Source: an uncultured Lachnospiraceae bacterium (lineage in GTDB: Bacteria > Bacillota > Clostridia > Lachnospirales > Lachnospiraceae). From it: a stretch of DNA of 55,778 bases. Location: positions 1 through 55,778 of the forward strand of contig CAJOGN010000018.1 of assembly GCA_905234245.1 (NCBI GenBank), given 5' to 3'. This document shows positions 26,211 to 34,530 of this stretch, piece after piece. The notes below the pieces were generated by a model. It saw only the letters and a program-made list of their open reading frames with translations. It was not told where the DNA came from and did no database searches. Position numbers and translations under genes: made by a program. Every line of letters starts with the position of its first letter. Positions within the stretch are counted from its first letter, which is position 1.

Positions 26211-27524
26211 GTGGAAGTAGATTTAATAATTAAGATTGTAATACTAGTAATACTTTTATTGCTGTCAGCCTTCTTTTCTTCTGCCGAGACTGCCCTTACA
26301 ACTGTCAACCTAATGAAGATGCGTCACTTAGCAGAGGAGGGCAATAAAAGTGCTGCTACAGTTATTAAAGTCACAGACAATAAGCCTAAGATGCTTTCAG
26401 CAATTCTAATAGGCAATAATATAGTTAACCTGTCTGCCTCATCCCTTGCAACTACTGTTGCAATTCATGTGTGGGGTAGCTACGGTGCAGGTATAGCCAC
26501 AGGAATATTAACATTCCTGATTCTGATTTTTGGTGAGATTATGCCTAAGACTATGGCTACAATCAAAGCTAACAGGATGGCTATGAGATATGCAGGAATC
26601 ATCTGGGTTTTTATGGTTGTACTCACACCAATAATCGTTGTTGTTAATGTATTATCTAATGGTGTGCTTCGAATTTTTGGCGTGGATCCTAAGAAGGATT
26701 ACGACCAGATGACAGAAGAAGAGCTTCGTACAATTGTGGATGTCAGCCACGAGAGTGGCGTTATCGAAGGTGATGAGCGCAAGATTATTCATAATCTGTT
26801 CGATTTTTCTGATGCTACAGCCAAGGAGATAATGATACCACGTATCGATATGACTATGGCAAATGTTAATTGGTCATATGATCGCTTGTTAGAAGGCTAC
26901 AGTGAACATAAATATACTCGTATTCCTGTATATGAGAATGAAGTTGATAATATTATTGGCTTCGTCAATATGAAGGATTTCCTTATTGATGAGAATCGAG
27001 AGAATTTCAAGATGCGTTCTTTCCTTCGAGATGTACATTTTACATATGAGAAGAAGAATACGGCAGAGCTATTTGATGAGATGCGTTCTAATTCCTTCGG
27101 AATTACAATTGTAATTGATGAATATGGTGCTGTTGCCGGAATGATAACTCTTGAAGACTTACTTGAGGAATTAGTAGGTGAGATTCGAGATGAGTTCGAT
27201 ACTTATGAAGAGGATGATATAATTGAGACTGGCGAGAATGAATATGATGTATTAGGTTCTGCCAACCTGGAAGACTTATGTAACGAGATTCCGTTAGGGG
27301 TATCATCAGATGATTATGATACCATTGGTGGATATGTGGTTGGAGAATTTGATCATTTCCCTAACCTTGACGAGAAGGTTATTACTGAAGACTTCCATCA
27401 GATTACTGTTACAGGAGTAGAGAAGAATCGTGTAACCAAGGTTCATATTAAGCTGAATATTCCTGAGAGTGATTCAGATGAGAAGAGTGAAGATAAAGAG
27501 AATAAGAACGAAATAAAAGGCTAG
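26211..27524 (+). CDS. CNNM/CorC-HlyC family membrane protein
   Basis: Membrane protein of 437 residues linked to divalent cation (Mg2+/Co2+) handling. N-terminal DUF21/CNNM region with about four transmembrane helices (residues 1-150; SAFFSSAETALTTVN is typical), a CBS pair (about 200-330, ending in TIVIDEYGAVAGMITLEDLL) and a C-terminal CorC_HlyC domain. Often annotated as hemolysin, which is misleading. GTG start with GGAG at 26201-26204, 9 nt after ahcY. Its stop codon lies in a terminator stem. Confidence 0.95.
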   Translation: MEVDLIIKIVILVILLLLSAFFSSAETALTTVNLMKMRHLAEEGNKSAATVIKVTDNKPKMLSAILIGNNIVNLSASSLATTVAIHVWGSYGAGIATGILTFLILIFGEIMPKTMATIKANRMAMRYAGIIWVFMVVLTPIIVVVNVLSNGVLRIFGVDPKKDYDQMTEEELRTIVDVSHESGVIEGDERKIIHNLFDFSDATAKEIMIPRIDMTMANVNWSYDRLLEGYSEHKYTRIPVYENEVDNIIGFVNMKDFLIDENRENFKMRSFLRDVHFTYEKKNTAELFDEMRSNSFGITIVIDEYGAVAGMITLEDLLEELVGEIRDEFDTYEEDDIIETGENEYDVLGSANLEDLCNEIPLGVSSDDYDTIGGYVVGEFDHFPNLDEKVITEDFHQITVTGVEKNRVTKVHIKLNIPESDSDEKSEDKENKNEIKG

Positions 27525-27550
27525 GAGGGCACATCAACCTACTAGCCTTT
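27516..27550. terminator. Terminator between convergent genes
   Basis: AAAGGCTAG (27516-27524) pairs with CTAGCCTTT (27542-27550). The stem includes the stop codon of the CorC-like gene. A- and T-rich flanks on both sides suggest it can serve the plus-strand gene and the convergent GH13 gene. Confidence 0.7.
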
Positions 27551-27577
27551 ATTAATTACCTGATTTTTGGCTGCGGT

Positions 27578-28885
27578 TTACAGCTTCAAATAATAAGCAC
27601 TATATCCCTTGGCTTCAAAGCCATTGTTGAATTCAATAGTTTCACCAGATATTAGGTCAACACCTTGTGCAACACCTAAATCAAAGTTCATATAGAAAGG
27701 ATTCTCGTCTGCGTTGATGCATACTAAGATTCTCTCGTCATCACAGCTTCTAAGGAATGCACATTGCTGATTAGTAAGGACAATAGAATCGAACATTCCG
27801 TAAGATAGTGCTTTTGTACTTGTAACAGCATTTGATAATTTGCTGATCCAGTCGCTTAAATCATTCCACTCCGGTTTGTCGAAGCAAGGACGAAGAGCAG
27901 GGTCCCCATCTTCTTTTCTTGCCTTGAAGCCCCACTCACTTCCATAATACACACAAGGAATACCAGGCATTCCAAAGCAAAGTGCATATATAAGTGGAAG
28001 ATGATTCTCGTTATTCAATATACTAGCAACTCTTGTTACATCATGATTATCTACGAAGCTAAGCAGGTGCTTACCTGTATAGAGACACCAAGGGTCTCTG
28101 TCGAACTGTCTCTTGAGTGAATGAATAATCTCGAACATATTCATAGAATTGAAGCTTGAATAAAGTCCTTTGTAGCATTCATAGTTAGTAACACTATGAA
28201 GCATTCCGTCATTCATAATCATATTGTAGTCTCCGTGAAGTGTCTCTCCAATTAGGTAGAACTCAGGCTTAATATTATTAGCAAGGTCACGAAGTCTTCT
28301 GATGAAGTCATGGTCTAAGCAATATGCCACATCAAGTCGAAGTCCATCAATGTCGAATTCATTAACCCAGCCTCTTATTGCATCGAATATATGATTAATA
28401 ACGTCTTCATTTCTTAGATTGAGCTTGACTAAGTCGAAGTTGCCTTCCCAGCCCTCGTACCATAGTCCGTCATTATAATTAGAATTGCCGTCAAATGCTA
28501 TACGATCGAACCAGGATACATAAGGAGAACCTTCTCTATTCTTAAGCACATCCTCAAATGCCCAAAATCCTCTTCCTACATGGTTGAATACACCATCTAA
28601 TACAACCTTAATTCCATTAGCGTGAAGCTCTTTACAAACCTTAGCAAAGTCCTCATTAGTTCCTAATCTCTTATCGATTAATGTATAGTCTCTTGTGTTG
28701 TATCCATGTGTATCTGATTCAAAAATTGGTGAAAAATAAATTGCATTTATACCTAATTTCTTAAGATGTGGAATCCAGTCTATAACAGAAGTGATATTCT
28801 TGTTACACACTCCATCATTTTCAAATGATGCTCCGCAAAACCCCAATGGATATATTTGATAAAATACTGCTTCTTCAGCCCACAT
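27578..28885 (-). CDS. GH13 family glycosidase (alpha-amylase type)
   Basis: Cytoplasmic alpha-glucan or maltodextrin hydrolase of 435 residues; no signal peptide. Start at 28885 is chosen because AAAGGAG lies 7 nt before it (an upstream ATG at 28891 is too close). The (beta/alpha)8 barrel motifs are present: DGVFNHVG, nucleophile Asp185 in GLRLDVA, acid/base Glu214 in LIGETLHG and Asp279 in SFVDNHD. A short C-terminal beta domain follows. Exact specificity (cyclomaltodextrinase, amylase or glucosidase) is open. Its promoter is flanked by an inverted repeat. Confidence 0.93.
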   Translation of the reverse strand: MWAEEAVFYQIYPLGFCGASFENDGVCNKNITSVIDWIPHLKKLGINAIYFSPIFESDTHGYNTRDYTLIDKRLGTNEDFAKVCKELHANGIKVVLDGVFNHVGRGFWAFEDVLKNREGSPYVSWFDRIAFDGNSNYNDGLWYEGWEGNFDLVKLNLRNEDVINHIFDAIRGWVNEFDIDGLRLDVAYCLDHDFIRRLRDLANNIKPEFYLIGETLHGDYNMIMNDGMLHSVTNYECYKGLYSSFNSMNMFEIIHSLKRQFDRDPWCLYTGKHLLSFVDNHDVTRVASILNNENHLPLIYALCFGMPGIPCVYYGSEWGFKARKEDGDPALRPCFDKPEWNDLSDWISKLSNAVTSTKALSYGMFDSIVLTNQQCAFLRSCDDERILVCINADENPFYMNFDLGVAQGVDLISGETIEFNNGFEAKGYSAYYLKL

Positions 28886-28922
28886 AATCATTCTCCTTTG
28901 CTTATATAATATGCACATATAG

Positions 28923-28967
28923 TGCCACGCAACATCCATTATACTATATATAAGGTTTGCGTGCCAA
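28923..28967 (-). promoter_or_regulatory. GH13 promoter bracketed by an inverted repeat
   Basis: On the minus strand, TTGGCA (28967-28962), 18-nt spacer and TATAAT (28943-28938). TGCCACGCAA (28923-28932) and TTGCGTGCCA (28957-28966) form a 9/10 inverted repeat. One half covers the -35 box and the other the predicted start, the layout of a repressor operator. The regulator is not identified. Confidence 0.55.
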
Positions 28968-29018
28968 TACTTATATTTCTTGTGTGCAGACTTATTATAA
29001 TCAGTTATAATAGATGTT

Positions 29019-29813
29019 ATGAACAGGATAGAAGAGTTTTATAACAAATTTAATGAGGATAAGAGATTAAAGACGCGCCACGGCAAAGTGGAATACGAGG
29101 TTACTATGCACTATATATTAAAGTATATAGATGAGCTTAAGCCTAATACCATTGCCGATATTGGTGCAGGTGCCGGCGCATATACTGTACCCCTGCTTGA
29201 GAAGACAGACAACATAATCGCTATTGATGTTGTCCGCTATAACCTTGGAAGATTAAAGCAGAATGCCGCCAAGGCTATGTCCAATTATGAGGACATATTG
29301 ACATGCTATAAGAGAGACGCTAGAAAGCTTCGCGACATCAAGGATAACATCAGTGACATGACGCTGCTTCTAGGACCTATGTATCACCTTACGACTCTCG
29401 AGGACAGAAGGAAAGCTCTTAAGGAGGCAATAAGAATTACTAAGAGTGGGGGCGTAATATTAGTTGCCTATATTATGAATGAGTACGGTGTTCTTATGCA
29501 TGGTTTTGAAGAACATACAATTCTTGATGATATTAAGAATGGAAATGTTGATGATATGTATCATATCAACAATGAAGATAAGATATATAGCTTCGTGCGA
29601 CTAGAGGATATAGACAAAGTTAATGAAGGACTGCAGGTAAGAAGAGAAGTAATATTCTCACCAGATGGAGCGGCTAATCATTTTAGACCTATGCTTAACT
29701 CTTTATCAGATGAGGAATTCGAAGTCTTCATAGATTACCAGAAGAAGCTTAGTGACAGAATTGACCTGCTTGGTGCAGCCGCCCATACCGTAGATGTGTT
29801 GCGTGTCTTTTAG
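29019..29813 (+). CDS. Class I SAM-dependent methyltransferase
   Basis: A 264-residue protein with motif I IADIGAGAGAYTVPLLEK, acidic motif II AIDVVR and motif IV-like LLGPMYHL. The substrate is unknown. No ribosome site precedes the ATG. Instead a TATAAT at 29006-29011 ends only 7 nt before it, which would put the transcript start at or next to the initiator codon (possible leaderless mRNA). Confidence 0.9.
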   Translation: MNRIEEFYNKFNEDKRLKTRHGKVEYEVTMHYILKYIDELKPNTIADIGAGAGAYTVPLLEKTDNIIAIDVVRYNLGRLKQNAAKAMSNYEDILTCYKRDARKLRDIKDNISDMTLLLGPMYHLTTLEDRRKALKEAIRITKSGGVILVAYIMNEYGVLMHGFEEHTILDDIKNGNVDDMYHINNEDKIYSFVRLEDIDKVNEGLQVRREVIFSPDGAANHFRPMLNSLSDEEFEVFIDYQKKLSDRIDLLGAAAHTVDVLRVF

Positions 29814-29829
29814 TACAAAAAAAGAGGCA

Positions 29830-29846
29830 ACCTCGTTGCCCCAAAA
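29830..29846 (-). terminator. Hairpin GAGGCAAC/GTTGCC in an A/T-rich context
   Basis: GGCAAC and GTTGCC form a short stem just after the methyltransferase stop. A-runs lie on both plus-strand sides, so the T-run needed for intrinsic termination lies on the minus strand, although no minus-strand gene is upstream of it. It may still block antisense transcription. Confidence 0.4.
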
Positions 29847-29915
29847 AAAGAAAAAAGATTACTAAAACATTTAAATATTAAATATCTCACATTTAGTAAA
29901 GTTCAACTTTTTCAC

Positions 29916-29944
29916 TTGTAACTTGAATTAATTTCAACTATAAT
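29916..29944 (+). promoter_or_regulatory. Promoter of the LysR-type regulator gene
   Basis: TTGTAA (29916-29921), 17 nt, TATAAT (29939-29944). Repeated TTCAACT/AACTTGAA half-sites lie around and within it, which could be an autoregulatory LysR box. The transcript would have a leader of about 120 nt carrying two hairpins. Confidence 0.55.
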
Positions 29945-29946
29945 AT

Positions 29947-30016
29947 GTCATAAGGGGTACCATGCGTAGCATGGTGGATGCCTTATGACAGCATTCCGAG
30001 CTTTGCTCGGTGCGTC
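29947..30016. repeat. Family-A hairpin plus a second hairpin in the LysR leader
   Basis: GTCATAAGG (29947-29955) pairs with CCTTATGAC (29981-29989), enclosing CCATG/CATGG and the conserved GGATG before the right stem. It matches the hairpins at 98-143, 4595-4635 and 42191-42231 in outer stem but not in inner stem. A second small hairpin (CCGAG/CTCGG) follows at about 29995-30011. No conserved core is seen here. Confidence 0.75.
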
Positions 30017-30073
30017 AATATGTTATAAGGAGTATAGCATTTAATCGTATATAAACCTAGGAGAAACAGAGCT

Positions 30074-30955
30074 ATGACTTTACTAACTTATGAGATATTT
30101 AGTCAGATAATAGAACAGGGGAGCTTTGCCAAGACAGCTAAGATTATGCATCTTACGCCCTCAGCCATAAGCCACGCAGTATCCTCCATGGAAGAGGAAA
30201 TCGGCACAGCAGTATTTGTAAGAGATAAGAATGGTACGAAGCTTACTGCAACAGGAGAGCAGCTTTATCCATACATTATGAAAATCATACAGGCTAATAA
30301 TGGTCTTAATCAGAAGCTTGATGAGATGAAGGGATTACAGACAGGCTTTGTGAAGATTGGTTGCACCAATACAGTGTGCCTTGCGTGGATGTCTGATATT
30401 ATTACAACATTTACAGAGGTTCATCCAGGTATACAGCTTCAGCTATTTCAGGGTTCATATTCTGATGTGTGCGAGTGGACCAAGATTGGAGCAATTGATC
30501 TAGGAATAATATCTGAGAAAGCCTGTGAGGGGTTAGAGTTCGAAGCCTTATATAAGGATGAATTAAAATGTGTTGCACCTAAGGGGTATTTTGATAAGAA
30601 GATTAAGAAGATTACCCCGGAGGAGCTTGAGAACCAGCCCTTCGTTGTGCAGCAGGATAGCTATAATAAGGATGTTAACAGTTATTTGTACGAGCATCAT
30701 CTTGAGGTTAGAGCTAACTGTCATATTCTTGATGAGCAATCAACTATTGCCATGGTCCAGTGTGGTGCAGGACTTTCCATTATGCCAACATTATTTATTA
30801 AGACTAACACAGCAGATGTTGATATATATCCACTAGAGCCTAAGGAGTATCGTCTTCTTGGTCTGTGCTATTTAGACAAATCATTAATCAGTAGCGCTAC
30901 GTCAGCGCTTGCTTCGCATATAAGGGAGTATGTTAAGAAGTGGGAACAAGAGTAA
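30074..30955 (+). CDS. LysR-family transcriptional regulator
   Basis: A 293-residue DNA-binding regulator. Winged helix-turn-helix at about residues 1-60 (GSFAKTAKIMHLTPSAISHAV), then a periplasmic-binding-like effector domain. Target genes and effector are unknown. The regulated gene may be the overlapping downstream methylase gene or the regulator's own promoter. Its 3' end overlaps the next gene by 16 nt. Confidence 0.95.
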   Translation: MTLLTYEIFSQIIEQGSFAKTAKIMHLTPSAISHAVSSMEEEIGTAVFVRDKNGTKLTATGEQLYPYIMKIIQANNGLNQKLDEMKGLQTGFVKIGCTNTVCLAWMSDIITTFTEVHPGIQLQLFQGSYSDVCEWTKIGAIDLGIISEKACEGLEFEALYKDELKCVAPKGYFDKKIKKITPEELENQPFVVQQDSYNKDVNSYLYEHHLEVRANCHILDEQSTIAMVQCGAGLSIMPTLFIKTNTADVDIYPLEPKEYRLLGLCYLDKSLISSATSALASHIREYVKKWEQE

Positions 30956-32070
30956 TAAGCTTTTACGAACAATTTGAATGCCTGGCTACTAAGTGCCCTA
31001 ATACCTGTTGCAGAGGATGGCGTATCTCAATTGATAATGAGACAAGAGAGCGCTATGAGAAGGAAGAGGGAGCTGAAGGCTTTAGGCTTAAGGCTACTAT
31101 GACGTTTGGAGAGGACAAGGAAGTCAGAAGATTCTTCGGTCGCTGCGCTAATGAGACGAAGGATGGACTTTGCCGCCTCCAGCTTAAGGGTAGAGAAGAA
31201 TTGATGCCTGAGATATGTCGCATATATCCAAGGCGTAGCATCAGAATAGGCGACGACGAAGAGGTTACCTTCGAACTTTCGTGTCCCATGACAGCAAGGC
31301 TGTTTCTAGAGAATATGTCCGATATTAGGATGGTTGATTATGAGGGGGATGAGATAGTTCCCCTATGGATACAGCATAAGTTCAACGAGAAGCATTACGA
31401 TGATATCCTTGCCATTAGAGATAAGGTTATAGATTATATTAATAGTGATGCTGGTATTTCCCAGCTAATGAGCAATCTATACTATTACTATAGAAAGCTG
31501 CATTCGCATGTAATGGCTCAGGATATAGATATTAAAACTGTACCAATAATGGGACACGTTCCAGACAAGGAAGAATATAAGTACACCTTCTATTCATTTG
31601 CAATTATTGACAGGATTATTATGAATGACTTAAAGGATGGAAGGTTTAGCTTTCAGGACGCCCTGTATGATTTCTCTAAGTCCTACAACAAGATATTTGG
31701 CAAGATGACGGCAGTTCAGGCCGATGATTTTTTCAATGACAAATGCGAAGAGATTATAAATAAGTATCCTAAGCTTCATGATAAATACAAAGCCTACTTA
31801 GCCTATTATACATACCAGATGTTATATAGCTCCTATGAATATGTTACATTTTACAAAGAATATCTTCTGGGAAATGTATATCTTATGCTTATAATGACAT
31901 CCGACGTTGTGGATTTCGTTAATGGCAAGGATATGGATGATATAGAGCGCCAGATTAAGAATCTTAACAACATTGAGAAGCGTCTGAGACACAATTTGTC
32001 TATTAAGAAGAACATTTCCCATAGGTTAGAAGAAGAATTTATTAAGATAAAGGAAGGATATAAGTTCTAG
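30940..32070 (+). CDS. FliB-like flagellin lysine-N-methylase family protein
   Basis: A 376-residue protein with the Cys-rich N-terminal signature of the FliB family (FECLATKCPNTCCRGW; Cys14, 19, 23, 24) and further Cys in GLCRLQ and PEICRIYPR. FliB methylates lysines of flagellin with a metal centre; the actual substrate here is unknown, and no flagellar genes lie in the window. GTG 30940 is the likely start and overlaps the LysR gene by 16 nt, so the two are co-expressed. Confidence 0.85.
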   Translation: MGTRVISFYEQFECLATKCPNTCCRGWRISIDNETRERYEKEEGAEGFRLKATMTFGEDKEVRRFFGRCANETKDGLCRLQLKGREELMPEICRIYPRRSIRIGDDEEVTFELSCPMTARLFLENMSDIRMVDYEGDEIVPLWIQHKFNEKHYDDILAIRDKVIDYINSDAGISQLMSNLYYYYRKLHSHVMAQDIDIKTVPIMGHVPDKEEYKYTFYSFAIIDRIIMNDLKDGRFSFQDALYDFSKSYNKIFGKMTAVQADDFFNDKCEEIINKYPKLHDKYKAYLAYYTYQMLYSSYEYVTFYKEYLLGNVYLMLIMTSDVVDFVNGKDMDDIERQIKNLNNIEKRLRHNLSIKKNISHRLEEEFIKIKEGYKF

Positions 32071-32140
32071 AAAAATCTTGTAAAAAGTGTTATAATCATA
32101 GTAATCGCGATGATATATATAGTATTGATTGGGTGGTTTT

Positions 32141-32650
32141 ATGAAGGAATACAAAGTAGGCGATTACCTTGTCCACGAGACCAATGGAGTGTGCTGTGTT
32201 GATGAAATCAAAGAGATGGCATTAGCAGGCAAAGGCTCCGAGAAGTTGTATTATATTCTGGTTCCTGTGTATCATACCAAGAGCCAGGTAGTTACACCGG
32301 TTAAGAGTGAGAAGGCACGTGTAAGAGATGTTAAGCCTCGTGAAGAGTTAGAGGAGCTGTTCCATAAGGTGACTGAATTAGAGGTTATCGAAGCGGACAA
32401 CGACAGACAGCGGGGTGAGAAGTACAAAGAGAAAATAGCATGCTTCGAGCCGCTGGAGTTGGCACGAATTGTTAAGACAGTGTATCTTAGAAGACTAGTT
32501 AGAATACAAGAGGGCAAGAAGGTGATGGCGCAAGACGAGAAGATGTTAGATATTGCTGGCAAGAAATTGTTTGAGGAGATGGCATTTTCATTTGATGAAG
32601 ATATAGAAGATGTGCGAAACAGATTCTTAGAAAGAATTAAGTTAGATTAG
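32141..32650 (+). CDS. CarD/CdnL-TRCF-interacting-domain transcription factor
   Basis: A 169-residue RNA-polymerase-binding protein. The N-terminal Tudor-like CarD_CdnL domain (YKVGDYLVHETNGVCCVDEI, then YYILVPVY) spans about residues 1-60; the helical C-terminal part may contact DNA. ATG 32141 follows GGGTGG. Family members stabilise open complexes at rRNA and other promoters. Its stop codon lies in the terminator stem. Confidence 0.9.
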   Translation: MKEYKVGDYLVHETNGVCCVDEIKEMALAGKGSEKLYYILVPVYHTKSQVVTPVKSEKARVRDVKPREELEELFHKVTELEVIEADNDRQRGEKYKEKIACFEPLELARIVKTVYLRRLVRIQEGKKVMAQDEKMLDIAGKKLFEEMAFSFDEDIEDVRNRFLERIKLD

Positions 32651-32687
32651 ATACTTTTATGAATCAAAAGTATCTAATCTTTTTTTA
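32645..32687 (+). terminator. Intrinsic terminator after the CarD-like gene
   Basis: Perfect 14-bp stem GATTAGATACTTTT/AAAAGTATCTAATC (32645-32658, 32666-32679), 7-nt loop, then eight T. The clearest rho-independent terminator in the window. Confidence 0.92.
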
Positions 32688-32730
32688 TAACTTATATAAT
32701 ATATAGTAAATCGAAGTTAATCAATAGGAC

Positions 32731-34356
32731 CTAATCCATAGGGCCACAGTATTCAATACAAAGGGTAGTAAGGTCGTCGAATTGTTCGGCATCCTTTACG
32801 AAGTCTGATACGCTTCCCTGGACATTCTTAACAAGTGTCTCAACATCTGCATTAGGCTCTTTATTAAGAGCATCAACAGTAGCATCAAGACCATACATTT
32901 CATTTTCGGCATTCTTCGCCTCTGGAACACCATCTGTATATACGAATATAACTGTTCCAGGCTCTAAGTCTAATTCATATTCCTTATATGTCATTTTCTT
33001 TTTGCCACCAACAATGAAGCAGTGCTTGTCTTTGTATAGCTCGAATTTCTCTCCAGGCTTTTTGATAATAGGATATTCATGACCTGCATTAGCGGCTATA
33101 AGCTTGCCAGTCTTAAGATCAAGTATTGCCAGCCATACTGTTACGAACATTTTGCTGGCGTTATTCTCACTTATCATGCTGTTAAGTGTTCCTAGAATCT
33201 GCGCAGGACTCCGTGTCTGAGTAGTAAGTGATTCAATCATTAACATAGAACGCATCATGAATAGTGAAGCAGGAACACCCTTGCCTGATACATCGGCAAT
33301 AACAAGGGCTAAGTGACTTTCGTCAATTAGGAAAAAGTCATAGAAGTCGCCGCCTACCTCTTTGGCTGGATTCATTGAAGCATATATGTTGAAGTCCTTC
33401 CTGTTAGGGAAAGGAGGGAAATGCTTAATTAACATATCAGCCTGAATGTTTGCAGCAAGGTTAAGCTCTGTCTTGATTCGCTCTCTTTCTGTTGTTATTT
33501 TATCATTTTCCTTAATGTAATTTCTTAAGTTCTTCTCCATGTCCTCGAAGGAATGGGCAAGATCTTCAATCTCGTCATTTGTTCTTATCTTGAGAGGCTT
33601 AAGCTCCACATCATTCTTTAACTGGTCAACTACATTAGATGTGGCTTCTGTAAGCTGAAGAATAGGCTCCATTACCTCCCTCTTAGAGAAGTAGAAATAA
33701 ACCTCTAATGCAAGGATAAGTATGCAGATTATAAATAATGCAATTGCAGAAACTAACAGGACAAGAGAACGTTGAATCTCTGTTAGGTCTAAGTCTAATT
33801 CAACGAAAGCAATAATATTGTTTTCATTATCTGCTATAGGCTTAATTAATGTTCCGGTAAGCTTGTCGTTAACAATATCAACATATAGTTCATCTGACTC
33901 CTTGTTAGACTCGATTGAATCATTTTGCAGGATTCCTACCTGTTCTATTGCAGACAGCGGATGCTCAGTCATAGGCTGTGTTTTCATCTCATCAAATACA
34001 GACTCTGACCATAGACAAAGTGCTTTCTTAGAATCCTCTGAATCAGGAACAATAACGCGTATGCTAAGATACTTCTTATCATAAGCAACATTTTCCTGAA
34101 GATATGAATCGATATTTCGCCATGAAAGGTTGATGTATTGTTCTTTATTCTCAGCAGCGGTAACCTCTTTGATATAGTTAGCATCTATTTCTGATGATAA
34201 TACCTGTATGAATGAGTTGCCACTTTCTTTATATTCGGATTCCATTATGTTATAGAATTGAAGTCCTGTAACGACGCTTATACTTGCAAGTATTACAACG
34301 CCAAGTAGAATAAGCCTGGTTATTGATTTAGTAATTAGTGATTTCTTTTTCTTCAT
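32731..34356 (-). CDS. Membrane-bound SpoIIE/RsbU-type PP2C serine phosphatase
   Basis: A 541-residue signalling phosphatase. Two transmembrane helices (about residues 11-33 and 194-218) flank an extracytoplasmic sensor domain; a HAMP-like linker, a coiled coil and a C-terminal SpoIIE domain follow. Metal-binding motifs are visible: GGDFYDFF, VIADVSGKGVPASLF and FVYTDGVPEAKN. Such enzymes dephosphorylate anti-anti-sigma (STAS) proteins. It is divergent from the MATE transporter with an RsbW-like domain, suggesting a functional link. The ribosome site is GGAGGG. Confidence 0.95.
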   Translation of the reverse strand: MKKKKSLITKSITRLILLGVVILASISVVTGLQFYNIMESEYKESGNSFIQVLSSEIDANYIKEVTAAENKEQYINLSWRNIDSYLQENVAYDKKYLSIRVIVPDSEDSKKALCLWSESVFDEMKTQPMTEHPLSAIEQVGILQNDSIESNKESDELYVDIVNDKLTGTLIKPIADNENNIIAFVELDLDLTEIQRSLVLLVSAIALFIICILILALEVYFYFSKREVMEPILQLTEATSNVVDQLKNDVELKPLKIRTNDEIEDLAHSFEDMEKNLRNYIKENDKITTERERIKTELNLAANIQADMLIKHFPPFPNRKDFNIYASMNPAKEVGGDFYDFFLIDESHLALVIADVSGKGVPASLFMMRSMLMIESLTTQTRSPAQILGTLNSMISENNASKMFVTVWLAILDLKTGKLIAANAGHEYPIIKKPGEKFELYKDKHCFIVGGKKKMTYKEYELDLEPGTVIFVYTDGVPEAKNAENEMYGLDATVDALNKEPNADVETLVKNVQGSVSDFVKDAEQFDDLTTLCIEYCGPMD

Positions 34357-34530
34357 TGTTCGTAAGAGCCCTCCAAGTGTTAGTTCTTTTTGGCAAATAT
34401 AAAGATATTATACATTGTGATACAAAACAACTCAATAAAATATGAAGATAAATGCCATATTTGTATATAATTATCGGATTTATCTGATATAATAGAATAG
34501 ATTTTTTATAAAAATGGAGTATACAAGATT

